A stretch of DNA of 64,000 nt from positions 6,078,501 through 6,142,500 of the forward strand of contig NC_088313.1 in NCBI RefSeq assembly GCF_910592395.1. The letters run 5' to 3'. Source of the stretch: Lineus longissimus (taxonomy: Eukaryota > Nemertea > Pilidiophora > Heteronemertea > Lineidae). Below the pieces are notes generated by a model that did not search any database, was not told the DNA's origin, and saw only the letters and a program-made list of their open reading frames with translations. Below are positions 44,490 to 55,955 of this stretch, in pieces; the stretch's first letter is position 1; every line of letters begins with the position of its first letter. The position numbers were made by a program, and so were the translations under genes.

Positions 44490-45534
44490 ATGGCTGTGTT
44501 TATGATCGCTGCGCTAGAAGAACTGGAAGGACAACGTGCTATGCGGCGGGAGAGGGTATTTCGGGACCGTGTCCATCCGTTGGACATCTATAACGATGTG
44601 CAACTTTATCAACGATATCGTTTCGATAGGCAAACCATTTTGGAACTGATTGATGTGGTAGGTGATGAACTTGAGCCACAGACGTTGAGGAATCATGCTC
44701 TACCAAGTTCACTAAAACTCCTTGCTGCCCTTCGATTTTATGCTTCCGGGTCATTTCAAATGGTCACAGGTGATACAGTGCACGTATCACAACCAACAAT
44801 GTGTAGAGTGATTTCCCAAGTGACCCATGCACTGCTTCCTCTGTTGCCAAGAGCCGTGGAATTTCCAAGTATTGCAAATATTCCGAACATTGTCGCCGAG
44901 TTTCATGAAATTGCGAACTTTCCCTGTGTTGTTAGTTTGGTCGACGGCACACACATTTGGATTCAAGGCCCTAGCCAGCACGAGTGGCGCTACGTCAACC
45001 GGAAGAACTATTACTCAATAAATACCCAAGTCGTGATGGATGCTAGATGTGTTCATCAACGTGGTAGCAAAATGGCCAGGAAGTACCCACGACTCTGTGA
45101 TTCTTAGGGAAAGTGCACTTCCACGAGTTTTTGAGGAACGAGCAGCAGACGAATTGCTTTTGGGAGATAGTGGGTACCCACTGAGACCATGGCTCATGAC
45201 ACCTTTCCTCAATCCTAACACTGCCCAACAACGTGCCTACAACAGAGCTCATAAGAAAACAAGATGTTTGGTGGAAAGAGGCATTGGACAATGGAAAAGA
45301 AGATTCCACTGTCTCCACGGCAAATTGAGATACGACCCGAGAAAATCATGTGAGATAATTGGCGTGTGTGCACTTCTACACAATATTGCCATCAACAGAG
45401 GGCTGCCCGATTTTGACGAACAACCAATCGAACTGCGACCGCAACCCGATGTTGATCCAGAAAACGTAGTTCCCTTACCTGACAGAGCATACGGGGTTGG
45501 GAGAAGAAATCAATTGGTAAATGTCCACTTCTAA
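44490..45534 (+). pseudogene. HARBI1-like transposase with one frameshift
   Basis: The first ORF starts MAVFMIAALEELEGQ (ATG 44490). It carries the N-terminal helix-turn-helix (VHVSQPTMCRVISQVTHALL) and the first catalytic Asp (VVSLVDGTHIWIQGP). At about 45050 a one-base loss shifts the frame just before INVVAKWPGSTHDSVILRES. The second ORF has that Asp, the third in ADELLLGDSGYPLRPWLMTP, and the distal VERGIGQWKRRFHCLHGKLR helix. The combined length, about 345 residues, is normal for HARBI1, and no other lesion was seen, so the copy died recently or a base was mis-sequenced. The enzyme would cut and paste the element together with the Myb-like protein encoded at 45600-46650. Confidence 0.9.
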
Positions 45535-45599
45535 TGATCAAGGTGAGTTTAGTTTAGTCAAGATATACATTTTGTTTTTATTTTCACAAAAGTTACACA

Positions 45600-46650
45600 T
45601 CAAAGATTGGTTAGAGAGTAATCGTATGGTCGGTTATTGCTCATATCATAATTGCCAACTTCATCTCGTTCAAGCTTTCTCTTCTTAAGTTGCAACACTT
45701 CAATTTCTAAAACAAGTTTAGTTTTCTCCAATTTAAGCTTTTCGATTTCTAATGTGGACCTCGTCTTCTCGAGATCCAAAAGCTCTGCGTGGCTGGCTGC
45801 TCGGGCTGTAGCTTCTTCATTGACACTGGCTTTTTGTTTCTTCGTAGCTGATTCCACGTCTGGCAAAGGGGGACAAGGATCCGGAATTGCAGACGGTGTA
45901 AGACTCCTTCTCGTTGTAAGAAGTTGACTGCATGCTTGCGATTGCTGTTCACGAATGGAATCCGTACTGTAAAATAAACAATGGTTGCGATTACCGTACA
46001 GGTAAATGTACACGTAAATGTAAATTGACTATTTCTTTGAATCAGGATTGATTGCAGCCAGTATTTGGACTGATTGCAGTACATGTAATTGCCTTGAACT
46101 ACTACTTCCACTTGCCGTAGATGTACTTGTAGTGGGAGTATTTGAGACAACAGCCGGCGTGTTTTCAATGCCACCTTCTATCCCTGTGAGTGTTGGGTCA
46201 TCTTCACCCAAAATTGCCAACACTTTCTGCGAAATCAGTGACGGTTCAACTGGTGCCGGTCCTCCTCCTAAAGGATAAATGCAAATAATTGAATACAGCA
46301 TGATAAAAAAACTGTTGTTAAAATTATTTTTTGTTGTATTAAATGTTAAACTTGAAAGTTATTTTGCTCTCACCTGTTTTAGCTAGCTCTTTACGATATT
46401 TCCTGTATTCATCCTTTGCATTTGAACACAAATTCTGCCATTTCTTGAGATAGTCAGCATCGGACCTCGTAACCGACGGATTTCGCCTATTCATGGCGGA
46501 GGTGATATTCTGCCACGCATCATGTTTCTTCTTATTTGAAATATTGGCACTGAACTTTCCCGTCACTACATTAAATACATTCTCATATTCCTCGCAAAGT
46601 CGATATTTTTCACCTTCCGAAAAATTTGGCTTGCGCTTAGCCTTGTCCAT
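45600..46650 (-). CDS. NAIF1-like Myb/SANT partner of Harbinger C
   Basis: Exon 1 (46374-46650) starts MDKAKRKPNFSEGEKYRLCE and forms a Myb/SANT-like trihelix: KKKHDAWQNITSAMNRRNPS and YLKKWQNLCSNAKDEYRKY. It ends at donor ACAG|GTGAG. A second exon starts after the acceptor at 46268 (GPAPVEPSLISQKVLAILGE, Ser/Thr-rich). A third, from about 45968, ends in a long charged coiled coil (LEIEKLKLEKTKLVLEIEVL) with its stop at 45600. The donor of exon 2 was not resolved. NAIF1-type proteins bring HARBI1 to the nucleus and to the element ends; the coiled coil may dimerise. Convergent with the transposase, whose stop lies 65 bases away. Confidence 0.7.
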
Positions 46651-46953
46651 GCTGAATAGATAGGACTATGAAGAATGTGCATACCATCCGAGGCCTTCCC
46701 ATGCAATTTAGACCGCCCCAATACCTTCCCAAACCACAAAAATGAGCAACATAATCTATGAAATGCGATCACCAACCCTGGGAATGTCTCGGAAAAACGT
46801 TTAAGCATGATGCCTAAATATAGGTATCATACTTAACAATGTATGACACTAAGGACGGTTTATGAATTCCAACATAAGTATCATGACTATTAAAGTATGA
46901 CACATAGAGTTTAGGTGACTTATCTTAGGAATTTTTATGAATAAGGGCCCTGG

Positions 46954-48115
46954 ACACCTAACAAGAGACAAGTTACTTCCTTTTTTGAATATAATAAAGT
47001 GCAATAAAATTGGATTTTTATTTTTATTTTTATTTGGCCCCCACCCCAACGCCACATGGCTTTGGGTGAGAACATTGTGTAATCCAACAAATAAAAGTGT
47101 GGCATAATATTATAAGCAGGGCAGGGCCATATGAAGTGAAAAAGAACAATATAACACTGTCTCAGCTTTTATTGTGATCAACAGTAAGCCCTAAACACAC
47201 ATATATATACGGAGGGAATGAATCAGACGGTGCAATACCTTTTTGCCACTGGAGCCATCTATACTATAATGCGCGTTGTGGCCGCTATTTAGGAGGTAAT
47301 TTTTGTTTCAAAATTGGGCCTTGGAAATGCGTCGAATTCTTGCAACCTTTGGCTTCGTAGGTCTGGATCATACGTAAGAGTGTCACTGAGGGTGTCATAC
47401 GTCGAATATCTTCGTGGTTTTAGAATGAATAACAACTTTTCAGAGAGCACGTCGACTGGAGAGCTCCGCTCATTCTCAAAAGCATACACAAACTTCACGC
47501 ATATTCTCCCTGCCACATCAGTATTAGCTTCCAGCACGTATGTAGTGCTACACAACCTGGTCCATGGTGCAGGGTATTAGCAGGGAGATTAATGATTAGC
47601 CTATTCTATTTTAGTTCTATTCGAGAAACACTGACCTGAGTGATAAGGAAAATTCTGCAGAGTGGCCTCCCGGAACATGCAGTCAGGGTATCAATAAACA
47701 GTTATGCCAGGATGGACAAAATATGTACAGTGGCCAGCGCTTGCTCTTTGATTTATTCTTTACTGACTGATGTTGTCAGTTTGAATTGCGTTCTGCATCT
47801 CTCCATGCACCTGGCTTTGGTCCGACAGTGGCATTGGGTACGGGCGTGGGTAGGTGATATGCCTAATATGTGAGGGCCTTATTTGGAATAGGACCTGCTG
47901 TCACTGGTCTCAATGCATTGTGTAAAATAGCGTACTCCAATCAATCTATTGGGGGTTGCATGTAGATAGCAGCAATAAGTCCATAAATGCAGTTCATTGC
48001 GTGTTTAACCTTTAATAAAACTTCAGTAACGTTAGAAATTTAATGTAGTTCAATCAAAGTGCCCATTTAACTAATGTATATTACATTTCAACTTTGCCCG
48101 CTCCATGGGTATATG
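46954..48115. other. Nothing recognised
   Basis: Mirror-image short ORFs at 47289-47580 on both strands show no family. No structured repeat. Confidence 0.4.
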
Positions 48116-48325
48116 CTAGTAGTTTATAATGTAATTGCACCATGTACAAACAACCTTGCCGGGCTGCTCAAGTTTCTTCACAGCTTCCCCTACTTTGCCT
48201 TCCAGCTTGCGGCCCCCCTTACTGGTGACCTTCACAATCTCTTCCAGCCAGTTCCATCTAAATTTGTTTTTGATTTGAGCTTTTGACGCTCTCACACAGC
48301 TCCAGGCGGCTGCAATTCGATGCAT
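48116..48325 (-). pseudogene. Zinc-finger exon of a multi-copy family (BED-like)
   Basis: The frame reads IKNKFRWNWLEEIVKVTSKG, then VGEAVKKLEQPGKVVCTWCN and YIINY before a stop. The KF.WNWL start and GKVVCTWC half of a Cys2-type finger resemble the N-terminal zinc-finger exons of hAT-like or other multi-copy invertebrate genes, where the His half would follow. The second half is missing. Tentative. Confidence 0.35.
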
Positions 48326-49360
48326 TGTTCAGTCCAAAACGAAACCGGCACACAACAAAAGCGGGCTGACATGAGCTGACCCCGTCCTGGGACCACTTTC
48401 AGCTGTACTCAAGCGCTGTGTACTCACACTACTGCGTATTGTATATCAAGTGACGAGGTCGCCACGCCGATGATACATTCGCCAATCAGAAAACTTCGGA
48501 GTTACTCGGGCAAAGCAGAATGATAAACCGCATAAATTATTGACAGTGACTGCATACATTAGCGCTAGCATTTACTGAACTGCTGAATCGACGAAAGTTG
48601 TGAAAGCAAGGTACAACACATCTTCTCCCGAAGAAAATTTTTGAAGTTCCAGCCTGAATAATTTGATACGATTTTAAGCAAATTCGGAAGTTCGTTTATA
48701 ATAATATACTAATTACTATCCTACTCACCGAACGAAGTCTTCCACCAATTTTAATTCCAAAAAGATCGAATGTGAACAATAATTAAATCCACAATGTGAA
48801 CCTTGTCTTGTGACGGCGATTTTCATTATTGTATTCTTTTTAAAATTCACCATTATTCACCCAACTAGCTGTAAGTGTTCATGGCGCCATTTCGATCATG
48901 AGGCGAGGCTATCCCACAGTGCCTTGCGCTGTGAGGGGATTCCCCAAGTTTCGTCAGTTCGTTGGCTGTTTGTACGGTGAAGATGAGGTCAGCGCTATTT
49001 TTAGACAGCACACGGCATCGATCAATATTTTAGTCTCTTGCACATGCGTTCCATTGGCGGTACAGCACTGTCTAGGCCGAGTCACACGGTTGATTCAGAG
49101 ACTGACGGCTACAGCGTGATATACATTATGCAGCCTGCCTTTGGGAATGCCAAGGCGCGTGGTGATTCGATGGGTTTAGCTCTGGCTTTGGCGGGAATAA
49201 TGCGGACAATTTTGGTGCCGGGCGGAAAGTTTTGTGGCTGGCTCTTCAGTTCAGGTCAACACCTCTACCCCCCCACTCCCCCCCCCCTAATTTTTATTGC
49301 AGATCTGCACGAATCTCGGGACCCAACTTTTTGGATACTTCATAACCGGATTTCCGGAAA
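48326..49360. other. Nothing recognised
   Basis: Non-coding by inspection except short ORFs; includes a C-rich tract at 49268-49288. Confidence 0.4.
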
Positions 49361-49691
49361 TTACTGGAAAACTCTCATGCCTGTAGTCGTAAATGGAGCC
49401 GGAGTGGTAAATGTGGTAGCTTTGGTAAGTTTATCGTCCCCAGTTGAGAAAACTGGGAGCTCATCAACATCATCATCATCATCATCATCACAGTCCTGAA
49501 ATAAATAAACAAGGACATTCTTTGCTTTTTTATACGTCTTAAGGCCCGTGCACACCAAAACCGCGCGTCGACCGCGGCGGAAAACGCGGCGGTTTCCGCC
49601 TGCAGACAGGGGTCACACAGGGGTTACACCAGCGCGCGAAACGATGCGCGAGGCGCGCTTTTCTACGCGGGAAATTCGTCCATTTGCCAAG

Positions 49692-52335
49692 ATGATGGAG
49701 CCAGAAGAGGACGTCTGTGATATTTTGGCATTTTATGCCTATCTAAAGCATAGAAAACGCAAAGGGCAACGTACAATTTGGGTGCATGATATATTCCAAA
49801 AAAGGAAGAAGCTTGGCGAATATCATCACTTGGTGAAAAGTCTGTTCTCCTATGAAGACAAATTCTTTGAGTACTTCAAAATGAGTCCATGGCACTTTGA
49901 ACATGTCCATGCTCTCATAGAGGCTGACATAAGGAGATCCGATACTAATTATCGCGAGGCAATCACCAATAGGGAACGGCTGGCCATTTGCCTGAGGTAA
50001 GTGATAAAAACTTGATCATTCAGTTCCTTGTAACAATGTTTATTTAACCAAACATACAAAGTGTAATGTTTTTGCAATCGTCGTTGCAACTGAAAGATGA
50101 TGAGTGAACGCATCACATCACATCACACTTCTCTGTGATGTATGAAATTACAGTGCAACATACGGCCAAAATAACACTTTCCATAAAACCTATAAACAAC
50201 CTATATCAAGGGTACAAGGGCATCTTCGTTGCACGGATTATTGTCACCGACCCTCCTGGTCGTACACTGATCGAGACAAGAAATATTGATAAAAGTAAAT
50301 TCGAAACAACAAAAATTAAATCGCGAACATAGGCTTTCTGGGTGCTTTTAAATGAACAGTCAACAGTACTTCACGCAAACAGTCGTTCCTCTACATTAGT
50401 TGTGTGAAAGTGCCTGAGTATGATGCATCAGACTCAAATGTGTTACTTGAGAGGGAGGCTGGTGTTTCACTCCGAGGCATAGGGTTGTATGGAAGCCTTT
50501 CCGCTGCCATCCCATAAGGTTGACTATAGACGCTAGTACTTGGTTGTGTGTAGCAGTACTCCTGTGTTGGTCTGAGTTGTTCTGCTGGTCGAGAATAAAG
50601 ATGCTCCATTTCAGCATCATGGACAACTTTGTGGATGGAAAATCGAACTTCTGCCTGTGCTTTTGCGGGGAGCTTTCTGATGCTGTTTGCCATGGAATTG
50701 AGAAATAGGGTTACATAGTCGTCGGTTTCTTCTGCTCTTTTAGGGGTTGGTTCTTTCTTTGCTTTGAGGTAGTCAACAATGGCAACCTCCACTTCATCTG
50801 CAGCTTGCGCCTTAAAGCATCGCCTCTTTTTAGGTGGAGGTCTTGGAGTTGAGGCCGGGATCAAGCTAGTACTAGTAGATGGTATGTCTGCAACTTTGGA
50901 AGAAGGCGCTGGTTTCACAGGTTGAATTATACTGACGTCATCACTGTCATCTTCAGACAAAGGTTGCTGAGTATTTCCCTCTTGTGCTTCAACATCAGCA
51001 GTGCTTTCTCTCTCCGCCTCGCTATCGCTCAGGTTACCGCTTGTTCTGAAGAAAAAAGGTGGATCACGGTTAGAGTCGGAGGCATTGTCTGTGGCCGAGG
51101 TTAATGAGTCGGTACGGCTGGTGAGACAGAGTTGGTTCGTCAGGTTGGACTTGATGCCAAAGTTATTGTGGGGATAAAACCTAGGTATTTGTAGTCTACT
51201 TACTGGCGTTCTCCTAGAGTTGGAATTATAAATTCGAGTAGATGGGCATATTTATACGGCTTCACTTCTTTGGCCCTTTGTCCACTTTTGGTCTTAGATT
51301 TCTGTCGATATTTCACGAAGGCATCCCGGATATTCTTCCACTTTGTTTTTGCTTCAGTAACTGAAAGGATATTGAACAAGTACTTATTCTAACCGCTTTT
51401 CTCGTTGCAGGTTCCTGACAACTGGCGACTCATACTTAACAATATCATTCAGCTATCGTGTCGGGAAATCAACAGTTACTTCCATAGTAAGAGAAACATG
51501 CGATACCATTTGGAAGAGGCTTCAGCCATTGTATATGCCTAGACCCAACAGACAACAGTGGTCTGACACGGCAGCAGGATTTGGAGACCGTTGGCAATTC
51601 CCAAACTGCCTTGGTGCGCTCGACGGCAAACATGTCCTTATTACAGCACCTGTGAACTCCGGTAGTATGTACTTCAACTATAAGAAATCATTTTCTGTTG
51701 TTTTGATGGCTCTTGTTGACCACAAGTATTGCTTCAGCGCTATTGACGTCGGGGCGTACGGTTCGAATAGCGATGGCGGTATTTTCAAAGCATGTCCACT
51801 CGGCAAGAAACTCGTGAATGGAACTCTGGATATACCTGAAGACAAGGCACTGCCAGGTACTACAGAACCTATGCCTCTTGTGATGATTGGAGATGAGGCG
51901 TTTCCGCTTCGTACTAATCTGATGCGTCCAGTACCGGGACGTGGACTCTCTAAAGAGGACAGGATTTTCAACTACCGCCTGTCTCGTGCACGTAGAATTG
52001 TCGAAAATGCTTTCGGCATCTTGGCAAATAGGTGGAGGATGTACCACAGGAAAATACCACTTGACCCAAACAATGTTGATTCGGTAGTCCGGGCCAGCTG
52101 TATCCTGCACAACATGATGCAAACCGACAGTCACCCACAAGGAGCACCAGCTTGTCCACCTATTGAGCAGGGCGGCGACATAACTGATGGAATTTTGAGG
52201 GACTTGGATGACAATGGAGGTCGTTCAGGTGCTGATGCAATGGACATTAGAGACAGATTCAAAGAGTACTTTTCGTCTCCTCAAGGTTCCGTCTCGTGGC
52301 AGGATCAATGCTGCTTTGGGCATTGTGAGGAGTAG
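49692..52335 (+). CDS. PIF/Harbinger transposase, two exons, intact
   Basis: Exon 1 (49692-49996) starts MMEPEEDVCDILAFYAYLKH and ends NRERLAICLR at the donor GAG|GTAAGT. Exon 2 (51411-52335) follows a TTTTCTCGTTGCAG acceptor. The lengths 305 + 925 nt give 409 residues and a clean frame. DDE_Tnp_4 motifs: first Asp in FPNCLGALDGKHVLITAP, second in MPLVMIGDEAFPLRTNL, and the Glu in SRARRIVENAFGILANRWR. The helix-turn-helix region is LTISFSYRVGKSTVTSIVRE. The enzyme would excise and reinsert the element at TWA sites in the nucleus. The 1.4-kb intron holds two antisense exons of the MADF gene. The ATG at 49692 was chosen because upstream codons lie in the GC-rich terminal repeat; the second ATG at 49695 is equally possible. 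Confidence 0.9.
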
Positions 52336-53046
52336 CGAACAAAAACTTTGGCGTGCCCGGGGCCTGTTTTTGAAGAGTAGGTCTATCATAGATTGTGGGT
52401 GACCAATGTCCGCGAATTCATATTCACTTAACATGTACATTGTAGCTTACTTGAACGCAACTCGGGACACTTTTCTGCGAGATGTACTTTGTACTGATCA
52501 GGTGTAAGGTGACTAAGATATAGAATTATAACAATTTGATGAAATTTCGTTATTTAGGATATCAGTCCACATGTATTACCTTGTTTTGACTTTTGACTAT
52601 ATGCGAGCAGCAGAATCTGAATTCTGGAATTTGACATTGGATACAATAGTGATGCCACCTATGAACGAGGAAAACACTTTCTTGTGTAAAGTGGACACAT
52701 TATACATCTGCCAAGGTTGTCTTCTTTATAACATTTCATACATTTGTTATCTTGAGGTTGGCCTATTAGAGAACTGTAGCCTGGCTTAAAAAGGCACATA
52801 AGCATCGACCTTGAAAGTACATTTGAAGGGAAAATAAAGCAAACTCTCACCATCAATTCCAACTCGTTTTCCAATTGTCTTCCAGACATCCTCCTTGAAA
52901 TCTGATCTTTTGTAATCTGCCTGTCTCTTGTCAAACAAAATCGGATTTTTCTCTACCTCGATAATCAAAAGTTCATGTATATCATGCTCGGGTCGCTCAG
53001 GAGAGGACTCGCTAGGTACATATCTCTTCGATTTCGCTTTGGGCAT
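50391..53046 (-). CDS. MADF-BESS-like Harbinger partner, three exons, intact
   Basis: Exon 1 (52851-53046) starts MPKAKSKRYVPSESSPERPE and carries the first MADF helix, LLIIEVEKNPILFDKRQADY, with DVWKTIGKRVGID; donor GATG|GTGAG. Exon 2 (51204-51360) gives VTEAKTKWKNIRDAFVKYRQ and KPYKYAHLLEFIIPTLGER; donor GCCA|GTAAGT. Exon 3 (50391-51045) is Ser/Pro-rich and ends with a BESS-like helical segment (TLFLNSMANSIRKLPAKAQA). The three exons total 1008 nt, 335 residues, in one frame with consensus splice sites. MADF/Myb partners bind element DNA and escort the transposase. Exons 2 and 3 sit inside the transposase intron, while transposase exon 2 sits inside intron 1 of this gene. Confidence 0.85.
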
Positions 53047-53980
53047 GATCAAGCCAGAGTTCCTGCTGTTGAAACAACTGGACCACGTGTGTAGATGAAG
53101 ATATGACTGCACCCTCTTCACCTGATCTGCAGACTGAGCATGCGCAGTGAGAAAAAACGCCGCGGCTTGCGGGCTGAATAACTCAAAAGTTATCTGGCGC
53201 GGCGCCGCGGCGGCGACCGCGCCGCGCCCGCGCGTCAATTTTTGCCGCGCGGTTTTGGTGTGTCCTATTCATAGAAAATCTATTGAAGTTTTTTTCGCGG
53301 CGATGAACGCGCGTCGTTTTTTGCCGTCGCGGCCCGCAGCGCGGTTTTGGTGTGTACGGGCCTTTAGTAGTGCTGCTGGCATGGCTGGCGGCGGCGCTGC
53401 GGCTGGATCTAGACCTAGGAGGCCTGCTGTGATACCTCCTAGTTGTAGAAAATATACTACTGCTGGTACTAGATCCTGCTGCTGGGGGCTGTGACTGTGT
53501 TACTGTTGGAATGGTTGGGATGCCTACGGCAGCAGTAGTAGTAGTCAATGTATTATGCATGTCATGATGTGCTTGTGGTACTTGTGGCTGTGCATTCAAA
53601 TGCGGGGCATATCCACGCCCGCGTCCGCGCCCGAATAATCGCTGCAATTCACCATTTACACTACTAACAACAGACATCGTGGCTGTCGAACACGGCGGTG
53701 TTTGTGCCTGGAGCACACGTAGCAAATCTGGTGATTCTATTAAGCGGGTAACGACCGTGTTTACAAAATTTTCCAGGTCCGACTTATCCATGTTCTCCGC
53801 CATTTTTTTTGATACCGGCGGTCCTGCTAGACGGCGCGCGCAATGTACACAAAAACTTATGACGTCATAATGTTCGACTTTATTTTTGTAGCGCTCGACT
53901 GATTATTTTCTCGAGTATGAAATTTTTACTCGAGTATGAAATTTTTACTTTCGACACAACTGGCTGTTCTTGATGCAAAA

Positions 53981-55718
53981 TTAGTTATGGTATGATTTGA
54001 AACAATTGCGATCATGCGTAAAGCAGAGGCGGACATCACACTTCTCACAGAGTGTGTCCGTATTGTTGACAGAACACAATTTGCACCGGCCACACTTTTC
54101 ACTCTTTACCGGCCAGTGTCCGTACTGATCCTTTTGAACATCAGTAGGCGGTGCGACACGCACTCTCTTGGGTGGTGCTGGTGTTGGTGGAGAGTCCAAT
54201 GATGGCCGTCCTGGTCTCCAGGCTGCATTTATTAGTATCAGGCTAGAAGCGATCTCACCCTGAAACTTGCGCTGTGATTTGACCTTTTTGACTCTAAAAC
54301 TTGCACACGCCCTTCGGTAAAGCATCCAAGAATTTACGACGGCAAGGATGATTGTTGCCAGAATAAGTACAGATACCACCTCCGTGACCTCATATGGTAC
54401 TTATACCTTGCCACACAAGCATCTATCAGATCTATCCCGCCCATGAAACGGTTGTATTCTTTTACAATGAATGGACGATCCACTATAATTTTTTCCTTTT
54501 TCTTTTTGTCCCATCGTGTACATGTGTCCATGGGTTGTTCTCTTGCGTAGCTGGATAGTAATGTAACAGACTTATTGTCATACCACTTGACAATCACTGC
54601 ATCTGACTTGGTCTCCACACAGCTATCAATGGAACCACGCCCCTTAGCTTCCATAGCCTTGTCAGAAGGAAGGGGACATCCCCCTAGACGGTTTTTTCGC
54701 ACAATCCCAACATACAGAATACCATCCTGAAGTAACTTTTCTGCCAGAGCTATGGAGGTGAAAAGGTTATCAGCAAAGACTTTGTAGTTTTCATGTTTTG
54801 GAAGGGTATCACAGAGTTTTACCACAACATCTCCACCCATGCCCAGTTCAGTTTTTTTTCCAGTCCCTCCTTGGTATACATCAAAGTCAAACAATAACCC
54901 TGTGTCACTAGAGCGTGCCCATACTTTCAGTCCCCATGGGTGGGGCTTGCTCTTCACGTATTGTTTGATGGGACAACGTTTCCCTTTGAACGGGATCATT
55001 TGTTCGTCTAATGAATTGTGCTCACTTGGGACAAGATCCCGGCATTCATCGCGAAACATATCAACCCAAGGGCGAGCTTTCCAAATCTTGTCCTTCTTGT
55101 CATCATCTGTTGCCTTGTTGTTGTCAACAAAATGAAGTACAGTGAGCAAATAGGAGAAACGGTTGCGACCCATAACGTCAGCCACAGGAGCAAATCTTGA
55201 TTTTTCCTCCCAGTATGCACGATTACCAGACATCTGATGCAGGCCCATGCGCAAGAACATTCCCAACACTTTTTCAAGTTCTTTTGTGGAAAGATTAGCT
55301 GACTTCCCACTTTTGTCAACGCTATAGACATTAGTTTGTTCTACACGTAGTTGAAGCATCTCATCGGTGATAAACTTTCTGAAATACGTATATGGGGAGG
55401 GAATATCATAGTTTGCTGGATAAACTATTTGAGCCCCCCTGGAAGTTGTATCCGGTGGATCGAAGTCTTTCTTTCTCCACGTGTAAGTAGCCCTTTCCCT
55501 TTCTTTTTCTGCTGTTGTTGAGGTACCAGGTGTGCTAAGGGTAAGTCATCATTAGTGTTGAAGTCGGAATCATCTGGACCGGAACTTTCTGGAGAATCAG
55601 TGGCAGCGACATCGGCAAAGAAGTCATCATCATTGTCATCATCCCCGGACTCCGACTCGCATCCATCAAACTCGCTGTCTTCATTGTCAATTGCAGATAA
55701 AACATCTCGCACAGTCAA
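53981..55718 (-). pseudogene. PiggyBac transposase 4, two frameshifts
   Basis: The N-terminal part (55425-55718) is TVRDVLSAIDNEDSEFDGCE followed by an acidic stretch. A frameshift near 55440 leads to RGAQIVYPANYDIPSPYTYF and the 341-residue core ORF. That core has the complete triad: HNSLDEQMIPFKGKR, KVFADNLFTSIAL and NRFMGGIDLIDACVARYK. A second frameshift (about 54345) moves to NSWMLYRRACASFRVKK and the Cys-rich end CGRCKLC, LCEKCDVRLCFTHDRNCF, KSYHN, stopping at 53981. The reading is cut at the N-terminus by a MITE fragment at 55719, so the true start is lost (the first codon seen is TTG). No TTAA ends were found. Core and CRD make it the best-preserved piggyBac catalytic domain here, closest to copy 3. 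Confidence 0.88.
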
Positions 55719-55951
55719 CTCTTTTCAGCCAACTGGCAGAAAAAAACTCAAAACACGCCCCCTATTACCCAATTAGCAAAATTCGAAATTAATTTTTTCA
55801 TCAAATAATTTCTTTATATCTGTAGACTTGCCACAACAAATATTTTTTCAATACCTCTCAAAATATGTACTTGAGAGTTAAAAACATGCACTCGTCTAAT
55901 TGATAGGCCTCGACCCTCCAACCTATGAATATTCATTAGTGGTCTTGTCTC
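55719..55951. repeat. MITE copy 2, right half only
   Basis: Matches 56168-56399 closely, from ACTCTTTTCAGCC to the terminal GTGGTCTTGTCTC. It lacks the left half and abuts the piggyBac 4 N-terminus. Confidence 0.8.
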
Positions 55952-55955
55952 CCCT

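Larger units (their letters stand above)
44271..46953 (+). mobile_element. Harbinger element C, nearly intact
   Basis: Inverted ends CCAGGGCCCATATTCATAAA (44271-44290) and, in reverse complement, CCAGGGCCCTTATTCATAAA (46934-46953). Subterminal AAGTATGACAC/AAGTATGATAC words recur at both ends (44300-44400 and 46820-46905). It encodes a HARBI1-type transposase (plus) and a NAIF1-like Myb protein (minus) in convergent arrangement. I could not fix a 3-bp target duplication; the outer bases do not match, so the exact borders are uncertain by a few bases. Confidence 0.8.
49542..53363 (+). mobile_element. Harbinger element A, 3822 bp, apparently intact
   Basis: Ends AGGCCCGTGCACACCAAAAC and, in reverse complement, AGGCCCGTACACACCAAAAC, flanked by TTA at 49539-49541 and 53364-53366. 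This is the typical 3-bp TWA duplication. GC-rich subterminal repeats of CGCGC/GGTTTTGGTGTG lie inside the right end, including a second copy of the terminal word at about 53248-53262. It encodes an open two-exon transposase and an open three-exon antisense MADF protein. No stop or frameshift was found in either, so it may be autonomous. Confidence 0.9.
49361..53803 (-). pseudogene. Unknown ORF interrupted by Harbinger A
   Basis: From ATG 53803 it reads MAENMDKSDLENFVNTVVTR, an acidic helical start, then GELQRLFGRGRGRGYAP, Thr/Pro/Ser-rich sequence and SSRSAAASHASSTTK up to the Harbinger end at 53364. On the other side of the 3.8-kb element the same frame continues KTYKKAKNVLVYLFQDC, an eight-residue Asp run and DELPVFSTGDDKLTKATTF, ending FQ-stop at 49361. 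With the Harbinger and one TTA removed the ORF is continuous, about 200 codons. The RGRG stretch suggests nucleic-acid binding (weak). I recall similar starts among repeated invertebrate genes but cannot name the family; it could be a first exon. Confidence 0.6.

Noticed and set aside
47289-47580. Overlapping ORFs of 88 residues on both strands
   Set aside because: Mirror ORFs with no domain, start context or neighbours to support either.
53183-53363. C-terminal extension of the MAENMDKSD ORF into GPYTPKPRCGPRRQKTT
   Set aside because: These codons are the Harbinger terminal repeat; the pre-insertion frame continues at 49541 instead.
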